DNA of 64,000 nt from Athripsodes cinereus (Eukaryota > Arthropoda > Insecta > Trichoptera > Leptoceridae), in the NCBI GenBank assembly GCA_947579605.1, contig OX388307.1, positions 5,495,237 to 5,559,236 of the forward strand, given 5' to 3'. A model generated the notes under the pieces. The model searched no databases. It was not told the origin of the DNA and saw only the letters and a list, made by a program, of their open reading frames with translations. Shown here piece by piece: positions 1 through 10,768 of the stretch (the stretch's first letter is position 1; the number at the start of each line of letters is the position of its first letter). Both the position numbers and the translations under genes were made by a program.

Positions 1-83
1 TTTGTTGTGTTTATTGTGAATCTGCTGCCTTTCCCTCTTGTGACAAATGCTATGATGGTAATTATATACGTAGGATTATTTAT

Positions 84-430
84 TCGGCGCCGTTTAATGG
101 GCCATTCATCTCAAGGGCGCGGGAAACTTTGTTGGAAGTGCGATGTCTTCAACTTGCTCCTGAACGTTGTTATCGATTGGTTTTAACGAAGGCCCTCGGG
201 TAGTTTGTTCCAGATGACGGGTCCTGCGACGCCAAAAGCCCTATCATAGAAGCAGGATTTGTTTGTTCTATTGATCTCGTTCAGCATGTTGGTGGATGTC
301 TTAATTGAACATAGGGGTCTACATGCAGGTGATTTGAGAACACAGCCTTGTAGACTATAAGGTGCAGTTTGTATTGGACCCTTTTACCTACTCTTAACAA
401 GTGCAACTTTTCCAGCAAAGGTGTTATGTG
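84..430 (-). pseudogene. L2/CR1-like LINE, C-terminal and 3' remnant
   Basis: Read on the minus strand, this stretch resembles the end of a LINE reverse-transcriptase ORF: a string of Arg/Pro-Leu-Arg residues, then a Ser-rich linker, then the 3' end containing CCTTGAGATG and GGCGCC. A closely related plus-strand copy lies at 50370-50672, and both share the stretch around GGGCTTTTGGC. Frameshifts prevent a long ORF. The GGCGCC plus CTCAAGGGCGC end recurs at 27.3, 29.6, 37.3 and 62.6 kb, so this is one dispersed LINE family. The family is assigned from C-terminal similarity only. Confidence 0.6.
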
Positions 431-1379
431 ACAACCCTTTTCTTCGCGGGAAATAAGCTTTGCAGCGAAATAAATAAAACGCTACTATTGATTTATTCGA
501 CGAGAGAGACGTCTTTCGTCTTATTAGGACTTGCAGCGCTATTTAATGCAATTCGTAGGCGATTTAGTTGATTTTGCGACAGTCCTTCAAAACAGTTTAT
601 CAATAAATAAAATAATAATAACAAGTGCCTGTACTTCTTCTATGTATGTAATCACGTGAAATAAAAAGTAATCATGTAGGTAGGTGTACATATAAATTTA
701 CTTTGTGAGTACTGCCGTTATTGTGCAATTATTTCATTGTTCATACACGATATAATAAATGTTTTAACTAACGACGGATATTTCTCGTTATTTGTACACA
801 TTTATGTGTTATTTATTTGTTTAATGATAAACATTATTGTATCATAAGCGCTTGTTTATGATTTTTAAACAAAGACAAGTAGTCTAATGTGTGTTTATCA
901 CGAATATTTTTTGATTGCGTAAACGTGCTCGATTATCTGATAACCAAAATGGATCATCTCTTCTCTTGGAAACACACGGAAGACATAATAAACCTCATTT
1001 CATGAATGAAAGTTTTTACTTCAGTCTTCATTGTTTTTGTCTCGATTTTGTCACGAGTGCATTTTGTTTTTTTGTTGTTGTTGTTTTTTTAGTTATAACA
1101 TATGTAGTGTTGATAATATTATGATGTAAAATAATGAAACAAACAAACTTCACTGGCTTGTGAATTCATACAATATTTAAGTTGTACTTTATAATCTGTA
1201 AAAGCTGTTTAATTGTATTATACTGTATTAATAAAAAAAGAAATATAATAAAAAAAAACTGATCTCAACGATTTATTCTCAATAAAAATACTACCAAGAA
1301 CTTTTTTGTGCTCTCTTTGAAATCATTGTTATTGAAACTGTTCACGGATTTGGACTAATTTATTAAAACACTGATATTA
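431..1379. other. AT-rich spacer
   Basis: Very AT-rich sequence with short T and A runs. The only open frame (915-1124) is low-complexity and hydrophobic, with no homology signal. I see no gene or complete mobile element here. Confidence 0.5.
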
Positions 1380-1416
1380 AGAGCTTCTTTAGTGACTTAG
1401 GTTATGAACCGGCTTT

Positions 1417-1460
1417 CAAGGCCTCATTTTTTCTCCTTTAGGAGAAAAAATGAGGCCTTG
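1417..1460. repeat. 44-bp perfect hairpin at a PLE-end remnant
   Basis: A 21-bp arm beginning CAAGGCCTCATT is followed by a 2-base spacer and its exact reverse complement. The sequence just left of it (ACCGGCTTTCAAG) matches the stem III/GAAA part of the PLE end at 7031-7177 read on the minus strand. The hairpin therefore appears to replace the rest of a PLE terminal repeat. Confidence 0.75.
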
Positions 1461-1499
1461 ATTACTACATTCTTATACAAGTTGAAAAATAAAAAAAAA

Positions 1500-1615
1500 T
1501 TACATCTTCAATTCAGCGATGAGGTTTGCCACCCATCCTGAATCTTTTATTTTTTTGTTGGCATGAAGAGAACAGTTAATTAGTAATGTAGCCATTCTGC
1601 TCATTCAAATTCAAA
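1500..1615 (-). repeat. RTE 3'-tail repeat (copy 1)
   Basis: Contains the recurrent block ATTCAGCGATGAGG, then CCACCCATCCTGAAT and a TTGGCA(T/C)GAAGAG motif. At 31745-32068 the same block is continuous with an RTE-type ORF on the minus strand. I therefore read it as the 3' end of a truncated RTE LINE in minus orientation. Confidence 0.55.
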
Positions 1616-2282
1616 TATGTTTATTGGGATAAATTATATACTTTTTTTTAGAACAATAATTATTTCTTTACAAATGCACAGTAAACAAATTAACATCCTC
1701 GAATTTGAGCAGAGCTTTATTATTTATTTATTTATTACACCTGTCTTTTACAAGACACTTGAAAACTTGCCGAAAAAAACGTGGAAGACCAATTCTTCGC
1801 AGGGCTCTCCACGTCATATTTACTTTAAATTTCTTTTATTTCACTACATACTGTATGTGACAATACAAGTACATACTATGCAGAAAAGTTAATATTGAAA
1901 TAATGTTTGTAGGTACGTTTTGTTTTGTCTCCGTCGTTGCCCGGGTTAAAGTATATTGCAGGTAGGTACTAAGGTATATTATCTTTATTCCACGTACATG
2001 CAACGACCTCTTGTGTTACGATACGGTAAGGTACATACTCACTACCACCGTGTAGTACCTACTGTACGCTGTACATGTGTAGATAACAATAATGAGTCAC
2101 TCTGTGAGATTTCTCTGCTCGCATTATCAGTACCCAAGTATGAAATTATCTCTCTACTATACCAGATATTTCCAATCTTTTATAATTTTGACAAACAACT
2201 CAGAAATATAACACAGCTTGCATAGGCAATTCATAAATATTGAGCAAGTTTCGAACTAAGATCTGAAAGAGGGGGTGTGAGA
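1616..2282. other. Spacer without recognised gene
   Basis: Open frames at 1617-1892 and 1956-2225 exist but show no domain, splice context or repeat membership that I recognise. Confidence 0.4.
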
Positions 2283-2326
2283 TGCATAGACAATTCACAC
2301 AGATCAAGCCAGTCCCAATTTAACAT
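2283..2326 (-). repeat. SINE-2 3' fragment
   Basis: ATAGACAATTCACACAGATC followed by a CCAGTCCCAA block matches, in antisense, the 3' part of the tRNA-derived SINE at 42861-43050. Only the tail is present. Confidence 0.5.
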
Positions 2327-2344
2327 ATAAAATTTATTTGAAAG

Positions 2345-2540
2345 ACTATTCCCGGTAAAGAATAAGTCTCCCAACTTTTTTGTAAGTTTTCGAGTATACT
2401 GTAAAAATAATGTGTTCGTAAAACCTCATGTATACGACAATATCTACAATTTAACGACGAGGCCTACTATTCATTTTAAATGTCTTTATTTTTTTAATGG
2501 CACAAAGAGGGCCATCTGAATGTTTATTGTATGCAGTTAT
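2345..2540 (-). repeat. RTE 3'-tail repeat (copy 2)
   Basis: Shows the AATAAGTCTCCCAACTTTTT opening followed by GTAAGTTTTCGAGTATACTG and AACGACGAGG. The same block order occurs at 12978-13222 and 61255-61410. It is diverged and non-coding. Confidence 0.5.
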
Positions 2541-2574
2541 TCCAGTTCGCTGGTTGTGTGTCCAAAGACAGTAT

Positions 2575-2880
2575 TTTGATGAAAGTTCCTTTCACTGAAA
2601 GGACCATATATACTATTTTTTCATATTCTTTTTCTCTTTCTTATTCTCGTTCTTATTCTCACGCTGTCGAGACTTTTATTAATTTGTATTAATTTTTAAT
2701 AACTGTTATTTTTTTTTACAAAAATACGTCAACCTACATACAACATGAGTGAGAGTGTTGACATGTCAGTGAAATCATAGGATGAACAAGTGTGAATAGA
2801 CGTGTTCACTTTTGATGAACAGCTTTGACCCTGACACTCTGGATGATCATCTTTAGTGAAACAATCTGAATGCTTCTAAA
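2575..2880. repeat. Interspersed repeat G, uninterrupted copy
   Basis: From GATGAAAGTTCCTTTCACTG to the block ATGATCATCTTTAGTGAAAC, this matches the two halves of the repeat at 9005-10340. Here the junction is ACGTCAACCTACATACAACA, with nothing inserted. In the other copy a 918-bp element occupies the equivalent point. Its superfamily is unknown. Confidence 0.65.
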
Positions 2881-4007
2881 GGCTCTGAACCACTGATAAT
2901 TTGAAATCAAATTTATTGAAAAACAATTTTTTATAGTCTAGTTGCTAATTAATTTCATCGATTTGTTTGTCACCGACAAAAATAATTAATTTAATAACCC
3001 TATTAGAAAGTGATTAGAAATAAATAATATAATAAATATAATAATAATAAATAAATCCTATTAGAAATAAACCTATTCAATTATGAAATTTAATGTGTTA
3101 CGAATTTTGAGAATCTCTGTTTTCTATTCTCCGTTCTTCTTCTTTTTCATATTGTTATTATATAAGGTATATTGTGTTGCTTTTGTTATTACTATTATGA
3201 GCCACTCACATGCGATTCCCTCGTTGAGGGTATCTTTAGGAGTTCAGACCACCCCGATGCGGATATGTTTACGTACAAACAAACGTAAAAACATACAAGC
3301 GAATTTATATCGTTAGAGAATGCAGATGGAACGAATTCAGTTTCATATTTTAAATTTCGAACAATTTTGAAAAAAAATCTTGTATTATTTTGTATATATT
3401 AATAAAAAAATTGATTCGAAGTTTAACAATAAAAAGATCGATTTTGTTCACTTTAAACTAAATCCAGAATGTCTTAAACTTTCATTGACACATTGACATG
3501 AAGAGGATGACTTGCATGTTGCAGCTGGCTGCTCCACTTATAGAAAACGCACAGATGGTATAAATGTGAATATTCGCTTAATCCCAAAAATATAATTGTT
3601 CATCTTTTTTTTTTTCAAAAATTTTCGGATGTACTGTAGGCTGAATTCCAGTTTTTATTCATTGACATTTAATGGTATAGAGCGATTTCATTGTTGTATA
3701 GAATTCGTGCAATTTCATATATTTAAGTTTTCAAATTAGTTGGCTGTTTGAACATGGCGGTTATGCAGCACTAACCACATTACATGCCTCTTAAACGTAT
3801 TTTTATTAAATTGAAGTCTTTTATTATCCGCTTGTTACCTCTTTTTTTACAATTTTGTAGAATATTCATATGTATACTTAGGTACATAAATGGAGAAAAT
3901 GAATTTTTAATGACTTCTTCCGCTTCTAAGTCGTAGTTTTTCAAGACAGAAAATGAAGTATTTTACATCGTGCACATAGTACTTAAATCTCCAATTATTA
4001 TATAACT
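2881..4007. other. AT-rich spacer
   Basis: No supported gene. The ORF at 3083-3316 is short and unassigned. Part of an RTE-tail repeat (CCAGAATGTCTTAAAC, then GAGGATGACTTGCATG) is visible near 3465-3525. Confidence 0.4.
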
Positions 4008-4506
4008 AGCTGACCCAGCAAACTTCGTACCGCCAAATAATTGATGAATGATTAATATTTTTAATCTCTTTACAAACTCCCGTAATATTCCAAGTGTGTC
4101 ATCGTATAGTGTAAAAAAATATAATTCATTTTTTAGTTGAACAATTATACTTAACTCAGATTTGTTTATTATCTGCTGTAATGTAGGTGCTTATTTATTT
4201 TTAGGTAGATACCTATTTATTTTAAATTTATAAAAAATCCTATCCATGAACAAATCATCATCGTTGATTTTTTGTATAATTCTCCATATTGCATTTTTTA
4301 TTGAAATTAAAAATGTATGGCGTAAATAATTTTCCTCGTAATTTTTCTTCTCGTGAATTTGTAAGATATTTTAATCGCCTGTCAGCTATTTAGGGCGGAG
4401 ATGAATCTAACAAATCAGAGATCATTCAAATCAGTACATTCATTCATTAGTTATAAATGATGTAACTAAAACTAACTAACACTTTCTTTTTATGTATATA
4501 GATATT
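4008..4506 (+). repeat. CTAGCTGACCC interspersed repeat, copy 1
   Basis: Starts ACTAGCTGACCCAGCAAACT and ends in a TTTATGTATATAGAT-type terminus. It is clearly homologous along its length to 52011-52596, and its first bases match 25747. No ORF and no terminal inverted repeat are evident, so the class is left open. Confidence 0.7.
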
Positions 4507-5114
4507 ATGGGCTCAATGACAATTTTTGTGGGCTCAATTTTTGACACTAATTCATGTTTTTTTTTCTGTGGTAGGTAGGTTAAGGTTACTTTATTTAATG
4601 ACAGTTAATCTGGATTGTTTATAAAAATTTACTAACTAATTATTACTATTTTAAGAACAGATAACTGTTATTCTTCTTTATATTGTTTTTTTTTTTATAT
4701 TATTGTCTAATGTGGTAGCTTTTTTTTATCATTTTACTATTCTTTTATTTAAATCTGACAACCTTATGGGCTTCAAACTTAATATGAATTTTTAATTTGT
4801 GTGCACTTATAAATAGGGCGATATATTGATACCATTTTTTTGTTTGCATTGTTTGTTTTTATGCATATATATTGTCTGTAGTGTGCTGTTGATGTGGAAT
4901 AAATAAATAAATAAATAAAAATGCTAGAACTAGACATATCAAAATTTGTTAGTTTTGAGTTATGATTCCGCGACACATGCATTTGCATATTTGAGTAATT
5001 TCTAGTTAAGTTTCTTGTTCTGAAATCCAAGTGTTTCAGTTTCAGTTATATATAACATATTAATTACAATCTTTATAAGTGTAATACCATGATATTTTTC
5101 TTTATGTCCTTGGG
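4507..5114. other. Spacer with (AAAT)n
   Basis: AT-rich sequence ending in an (AAAT)n simple repeat near 4898-4919, preceded by a LINE-like 3' tail. There is no gene. Confidence 0.4.
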
Positions 5115-5351
5115 CATTTATTAGTCCGACATGGTGGTGGGGTCTGCCTTTCTTGTTTTGTTTCGCCACTTGGTTCTGTCGCATGCATCTTCATGGGAAA
5201 CATAGCAGCTCTGCATGTCTTGTCTCACTACTTCATGCCATCTGCGCTTTGGCCTTCCTCTTCGCCTCTTACCGCTAACCTCGATACAGGACCTATTCGT
5301 TATCGCCGATAAAGAATAGGTCCCGTGGAAGAGGCTTATCGGGTTCTCCAC
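5115..5351 (-). pseudogene. RTE-clade LINE, ORF C-terminal fragment
   Basis: The minus-strand frame carries GKRRRGRPKRRWHEVVRQDM followed by an EDACDRTKWRNKTRKADPTT block. This GRP(x)RW...DR(x)KWR signature is typical of the extreme C terminus of RTE-clade LINE polyproteins. The upstream endonuclease and RT are absent, consistent with 5' truncation at integration. The frame ends at an in-frame stop at about 5121. No host function is implied. Confidence 0.75.
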
Positions 5352-6355
5352 GGAGGCGTAAGGTATACCAATCTTAAAAAAAGAGTATTAATTTTATATG
5401 TAATAAAAAAGAAATATCATCAAAGAATAAAAGGTATTTGAAATGCTGAAAGGGTAAAAGATTTTGTTCTTGACTCAGTCAACATCGTAACGTAACAACT
5501 AAATAGGTAAGTACCTAAGTATGGCAGAATCCTTCACTTTTTCAAACAAAGAAAATCTCTCATTTTAAGGAAATGACGTTAATTAAACGCTAAATGCTGA
5601 AAGAGACTATATATATAGAATTGTTCTCATCCCATTACCCAACGTTACGAACAAAGAATGAATGCAGTCATTCACTGAATACACCTTTGTTCATATTATT
5701 AATCCTATTGTTGTTATGGTTTTCCACTTTTTTTTAGTTTGTTTTATATGTTAGATATGTGTAGGTTTCTTGTTTTAACAAAATGATTATCCTAGAACAG
5801 GTCTTTCTAGTTGGATAATCCTATTTCTTACTTGTATTGATTGTATTTATTAAATTAATAAAATATTAGTATCACGGTGTTTCCTACTAGTGGGGTAGCC
5901 AGTATATTTACTTATTTATTTTTACATTACACTTACAGACAACACATAAAAATACAAACAGTTAAAATCATATTACTAGAAACCATACATTGCCCAATTT
6001 TAAAGTGTATACAAATTAATTAATTGAAATATTTCACTAGCTCATTGGCTTGTCATATATCTAAAAAATCGGCGGACTTTCAGAATGGTTGGTAAACTTC
6101 ATCGCTAAATTTAAGATATAAAACGTCTTTATTTTTTGAACACTGACAATCCCTTGTTGCTTCTGTTGTATGTTTTTGTTTTTCATTGTTGTGTGTTAAT
6201 TGTTTTTTTAATGTTAGTGTACTGTAAAGGCTGTTTTGGCCTTAAATAATAATTAAACACCCGTTTTTTGCAGGAAACTCAAACATTTACGAAAAAAGTA
6301 GGATACCAAGTCTTTGCCGGGTGTATATCTAGTATAATTATTCTTATTAATTAAA
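5352..6355. other. AT-rich spacer
   Basis: Contains scattered LINE-tail-like A/T runs. No coding signal or complete element was recognised. Confidence 0.4.
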
Positions 6356-6456
6356 AAAGAACGTTTTCGGAACTACTTGCTCCATCATCAGTAACAATAC
6401 TAGTAACAATACAGTATTGTTACTGATGATGGAGCAAGTATTTCCGAAAACGTTCT
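6356..6456. mobile_element. Penelope-type terminal inverted repeat (foldback 1)
   Basis: The arms 6356-6399 and about 6414-6456 are inverted copies of a sequence running from GTATTGTTACTGATGATGGA to CCGAAAACGTTCT, with a spacer of about 14 bp. The right arm reads as a complete hammerhead-like motif. The arrangement matches inverted Penelope-like terminal repeats with the coding part missing. Confidence 0.7.
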
Positions 6457-6459
6457 AAC
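6419..6459 (+). ncRNA. Hammerhead ribozyme-like motif (PLE end, 6.4 kb)
   Basis: Layout: stem I 5' strand GTTA (6419-6422), core CTGATGA (6423-6429), an extra T, then stem II GGA/TCC (6431-6433 with 6443-6445) around a nine-base loop. GAA follows (6446-6448), then palindromic stem III AACGTT (6449-6454), C17 at 6455, and stem I 3' strand TAAC (6456-6459), the exact complement of GTTA. Every invariant core base I can name is present. The loopless stem III would favour dimeric folding. The activity is inferred. Confidence 0.65.
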
Positions 6460-6892
6460 TAAATAAAGTTATTTAAGTGGAAAATACAAAGTTTCTTTTA
6501 TTTTTTAAATTAATAATTAATATGGAATTCCACAGTGTTAATCACGATATATTCGAAAAATCATATTTATCTTAATGGCTGTTTAAGGTATTTGATCGCG
6601 ACGTATAACAAAACCTCAAATGACAAATAGAATAAAGTAGGCTTCATGTTGTTTAACTACAAGGTAGCTACCTGGTTACCCCCTCATACCACTCTGTCTG
6701 GTCTCAGGACCTCGGGGCTTGGATGTACCGAAACCAGAGCAGCTGTTGAAAAATACACCGAAATAGCAGAGTTCCCTGCGAAAAATAACAGGGTGATAAA
6801 GTGACTATCCCAAAAGATTGACACAATCAGATATAATTTTATATACTATTAACTTTTCATGAAATGAATCTGTTATTTCATGGATTTCTCGT

Positions 6893-6965
6893 TAAAGAAT
6901 AGACCTCCTACTCTTTTGTGTTAGTTTTCGAGTATTCTGTGATAGCCAGGTTTTTAAAAACATCT
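6893..6965 (-). repeat. RTE 3'-tail repeat fragment (copy 3)
   Basis: GTTAAAGAATAGACCTCCTA and TAGTTTTCGAGTATTCTGTG match the first half of the repeat at 12978-13222. It is truncated. Confidence 0.5.
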
Positions 6966-7030
6966 CGTTTGAGACATTTACAAAACACGATATATTACAA
7001 ATATATTATATATATACAAAACACGTTATT

Positions 7031-7177
7031 CCACTGTTGACTTTATTAATTTTGCGAGCCGGCTTTCAAGAGCTTCTGCTCTCATCGTCAGCCAAAATTC
7101 TCCACATTACTTTTGCCTGATGATGAGAGCGGAAGCTCTTGAAAGCCGGCTCGCAAAATTAATAAAGTCAACAGTGG
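7031..7177. mobile_element. Penelope-type terminal inverted repeat (foldback 2)
   Basis: Two 68-bp arms (7031-7098 and 7110-7177) are inverted copies with about three differences and an 11-bp spacer. The outer end is CCACTGTTGACTTTATTAAT. The inner part carries hammerhead cores on opposite strands: CTGATGA on plus and CTGACGA on minus. Flanking AAAACACG motifs on both sides (about 7018 and 7194) extend the inverted symmetry imperfectly. No ORF lies between the arms. Confidence 0.8.
7111..7158 (+). ncRNA. Hammerhead ribozyme-like motif (PLE end, 7.1 kb)
   Basis: Stem I TTTTGC (7111-7116) pairs with GCAAAA (7153-7158). The core CTGATGA is at 7117-7123, with an extra T at 7124. Stem II GAGAGC (7125-7130) pairs with GCTCTT (7135-7140) around a GGAA tetraloop. 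GAA is at 7141-7143. Stem III is the palindrome AGCC/GGCT (7144-7151), and C17 is at 7152. All pairings are perfect apart from one G-U. The left arm carries the same motif on the minus strand with a G-G clash next to the core. Confidence 0.75.
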
Positions 7178-7604
7178 TATAACTACAGGTATATCGTGTT
7201 TTATTAATAAATTACAAACAAGTTATGCTTATGGCAGCGAGTAGAAATGTATAAAGACTATTTGTAGATAACTTATATCAATATCGGATTCTCTTTATGC
7301 CTCTTGGTTTTTTGAAGACTTAGATTTTTTTTGTAATTAATGTACATAACTTTTGTTGAAATAATGTTGAAGGTTAAATGTAATCAAACATTTTTTTGCT
7401 AAAATATTTGTTTATTAAATACAACAGCATAAAACATTAAAACAGCTTAATATTATTATTTATATAGGAATTCAAAAACAATTTGATATTTTCATAGAAA
7501 GATGGCAAATATTTCATTATAAACAGTTGTTGAGAAATGTGGAGTGTAAAAACCAACTGTACATATGATTATGTGATCTAAAGTGACTCACTGTGTTATG
7601 TGAA

Positions 7605-8085
7605 CTTCATTCATAAAATACTCCATTCCACATCTTCTCCCTACTATATAAAAGAAAAATTTCGATTGTTTAGCGCAGTGGTTCCCAAAGTTGACTGGGC
7701 TCCGACCAACCTAGGAAAAATTTCCAATCTTGGTACCCGCCTTTTAGATTTTTTCTTCAAACATTGCTCCAACAACATTTTTTATTCATGTCTTATACGA
7801 TGGCCAATCGTCCATTAGGGCCCACTCAATATTCGCTCACGATCCACTGGTGGGTCGCGACCCATAGTATGGGAAATACTGGTTTAGCGAATCATGGATT
7901 GCTATTACGATCCAATAACAAGCGTCTTTTGGCAAATCCTATATACAATACCAACTATTAACTTCAATCATTCTCAGTTTATGGTGCTCGTTGTTGGAGC
8001 AATCTTCCTTCGTCGCATAGAGCTTCACAATCGTTCAATGTTTGTTAATGAGAAAATAAATCTTCTTTCTCAGTATTAGTTCCCA
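7605..8085 (+). pseudogene. CR1/Jockey-like LINE C-terminal fragment split by a hAT insertion
   Basis: If the insertion at 7676-7881 and one copy of its target duplication are set aside, the flanks read as one degraded C-terminal LINE tail. The left part has SSPYYIKEKFRLFS. The right part has NNKRLLANP, then YGARCWSNLPSS and RASQSFNV, like the terminal AARLWNxLP motif of LINE ORFs. Stops and frame changes are present. This is a dead copy that served as an insertion target. Confidence 0.6.
7676..7881. mobile_element. hAT-type MITE, 206 bp, with 8-bp TSD
   Basis: Begins CAGTGGTTCCCAAAG and ends TGGGAAATACTG, the classic hAT terminus. It is flanked by exact 8-bp direct repeats GTTTAGCG (7668-7675 and 7882-7889). 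It contains the internal motif GGTGGGTCGCGACCCATAG and no transposase ORF, so it is non-autonomous. It is inserted in a LINE remnant. Confidence 0.9.
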
Positions 8086-8159
8086 ATTCTCCCCTCCTTC
8101 CTCCTCTTTCCAATTCATAATCCCTACTACACGTTGAGTGTGTTATTTTAATTCTTTTG

Positions 8160-8320
8160 ATATATAATTATGAAGTATATGTCAATGTTACGTGGTAAGA
8201 TGAAAGAAATAATTACATAGTGATAATCTTGCCAATTAATATCGTCATAGTATTTTGCATTTCATATTGTTTTGTTTACACTGTTATATAATGATGATGT
8301 GCAAAATTAATAAGTATTTC
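8160..8320 (+). repeat. LINE 3'-UTR repeat H (copy 1)
   Basis: The block TACATAGTGATAATCTTGCC, then a TGTTTACACTGTTATATAATG segment and GATGTGCAAAATTAATAA recur at 22586-22720 and 54570-54700. It has the look of a LINE 3' UTR ending in an A-rich tail. No coding part is attached. Confidence 0.5.
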
Positions 8321-9004
8321 CAATTACACATTAATTTTTTTTTAGAACAGCGGAATTATTTGTGGTCTGAGGAATAATACTGATAAATCCTCGTGATTAA
8401 AAGTCAACATTGACTCATCACTGTTGACATTATAACATACCTACTTGTCATTGTGATTTATCGCTGTTTCAATTAGATATCTATAATTCGATTAAAAATA
8501 TCAGTGATTGATTATTTCAACTCGTTTCTCATACTGTATGTTATTAACTCTGTGTTCTGGATGTTTGTTTCATGGAATGTTCAAATGCTCATTTCTGTAC
8601 GTGTATAATTGTACAGCATGTACATTGTACATATTATTATGTTTATTGTTCACGTTTTAATGTACAAATTAATGTATCCAGATGCGTGCTCGTACATACA
8701 TGCATCTCGTTATAATTGAGGTAGGCAGTTTAGTAAATGCGCAAAATTATTGCCCAAATTTAATCTTGTCTGGAGGAGCGATTTCCTTGAATTTCAGGTT
8801 AAACACAATATTTTGTTTAATTCAAAATAATAATTAAGGATGTATACTTTTACTTTGAATAATTTAATGATTGAGTGGAAGTTTATTTTGTAAAACTCTA
8901 CATGTAATGAGTTATGGAAATAAACACAAACTGATTTGAGTTTTCAACTGCGTCACTATCGATGACGGATGAAAGTAGGTACTTACTTGACTCTCTTCTA
9001 TAAT
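8321..9004. other. AT-rich spacer
   Basis: No open frame, repeat or splice-like block that I can support. Confidence 0.4.
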
Positions 9005-10340
9005 TTTGATGAAAGGTTCTTTCACTGAAGCGACCATAAACAAATTCTTTTCTATTATTCTCTATTTTGAGTTTAGTATTAGAATGTCAGAATTATAATC
9101 ATAACGAACGTACTGTTGTGTACTTGCGATATTTTTATTACTATTAGTAGATATACCATTCCGGTTTATCCCACAAGTGGGGTAGCAAGCAGAGTTTTAT
9201 TTATATCTAATTAATTCCTCATAACTGTTTTTTTTTATTTAATTATTTTTTACGAAAATACGTTAACCCTTATTGGGCAGTGGCATCATATTATGTAACC
9301 ACATACAAAATCGAACATTTAAACGGGTAGGAGCTTTCGAACTGATCAGATATCAAAGACGATATTTCAATAGATGAATGTGTATAAAATTTATTGTCTA
9401 CTGATTATATTGACAGAAATATACGAGATGACATTCGCAACTCTGTAAAAATCGTTCGTTTTTGCGCGGAAATATTGTTGTTCCGCGAATTTTTGTCGAT
9501 CAACATGAGTAAAAATACGTATCAAGGTATTTTTTGTCCTTATTCACTAGTTTTTGACTTTTTCTTAAAGATTTTCAAAAGTCATAACAAAATAGTCATA
9601 GAAGTTACCGTCTATGAGAAGTAAGAGGATATGATAGATAATTTCACAAGCCATAAAAAATGTACTATTAGGAATATATAAAAATAAAAAAGGAGGTATT
9701 TATGGCATTAGTGACGAAGTTGGACTATCAATAGTGAGATTACTATACCTGGAACGAGTAGGAGTGCATATTTTGTAGCACAAGACTAAAATTACAAAGA
9801 GAACAAAAATTGAATGTAAAACATGTCAAGTTCCGTTGCGTTACTTATTCCATGTTTCGAAAATTTTCATCATGATTCAATGCCTTGAAATGTCTTTATA
9901 AGTTATAGTTTCTATTAGTTGTTAAAAATATTTCGTATTTTTTAATAAATTAAATTATTTTAGTACTATTTTTTTATCCAGGCAATGGCATCATATGAAC
10001 CAAATATATTTTTACAGGTTTTCTCAACGGGCAATGGTCATATATTTACCACATGATTTTACTCCACTAAAAAAAAAAAACAATAAATAAAAAATATGCA
10101 TTTTGTTTTATATTCCTGAATACTATTCAAAACCACCTGAACGAGAACCACTACCCCAAAATCGACGCCTGGCCCGTTTAAGGGTTAAAGGAGTGACAAC
10201 ATGACCGTGAGTATTGACATGGCAACGAAAGCATAAGTTGATTAAGTTTGAATAGACGTTTTCACTTTGGATGAACAACTTTGACTCCTTCACTCTGGAT
10301 TATCATCCAAAGTGAAGCAATGTGAAGGCTACTTAAGCAA
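9005..10340. repeat. Interspersed repeat G, copy interrupted by a piggyBac-like element
   Basis: The left half (9005-9266) and right half (10185-10340) match 2575-2735 and 2736-2880 respectively. Shared blocks include AAATACGT(T/C)AAC at the junction, then TTGACATGGCAACGAAAGCA and GATTATCATCCAAAGTGAAG. The two halves are separated exactly by the TTAA-flanked element at 9267-10184. Confidence 0.7.
9267..10184. mobile_element. piggyBac-like non-autonomous element, 918 bp, TTAA target site
   Basis: Flanked by TTAA on both sides (9263-9266 and 10185-10188). The termini are CCCTTATTGGGCAG on the left and, read inward from the right, CCCTTAAACGGGCCAGGC. These are piggyBac hallmarks: TTAA duplication and CCCT termini. 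The motif GGCA(G/A)TGGCATCATAT occurs at the left end and again near 9980, suggesting subterminal repeats. The 76-codon open frame at 9394-9624 is not recognisable as a DDE transposase, so transposase would have to come from elsewhere. Confidence 0.8.
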
Positions 10341-10699
10341 TAATTCTAAATGTCCACTCTGAAATCAGTTGGTTTCCTTTTATTTTGCTTATTATAATAA
10401 TATGTAGTAAAATAATATGTATGTATATATTCCAAAATTTTAGGGTTGAGTTTATAGTTTGCGTACTTTTGATGCGTTGCTTCCTGCAGACAAAACCAAA
10501 TGCCCATAAAATGTACAAACTAATAATGTTCCCTCTTTGCAGGTCCGGTAAAAGAATTAATAAAATAAGGTACACTTTCCGTTTTTTATTTTGTCCTTGT
10601 CATTACGATATCTTCTACAACTATGATTGCCAGCATATAATTAAAAACCTGATCGTTTTTCCGTATCCTATTTTTGTATTTCAGTTTTTTTTAAATATG

Positions 10700-10768
10700 T
10701 ATCTGGGTTTTTGTTATAAACCCAAATACAACATTACACACCTTTCACAGTAAGCCATAAGCTAAAAG
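10700..10768 (-). repeat. SINE-1 3' fragment
   Basis: On the minus strand it reads CTTTTAGCTTATGGCTTACT, then GTGAAAGGTGTGTAATGTTG and GGGTTTATAACAAAAACCC. This matches the tail of the tRNA-derived SINE at 62886-63010 and 59668-59831. Confidence 0.65.

Noticed and set aside
10385..10753. 122-codon open frame as a gene
   Set aside because: Hydrophobic, AT-driven composition with no motif. Its end overlaps a SINE tail, so it is probably chance.
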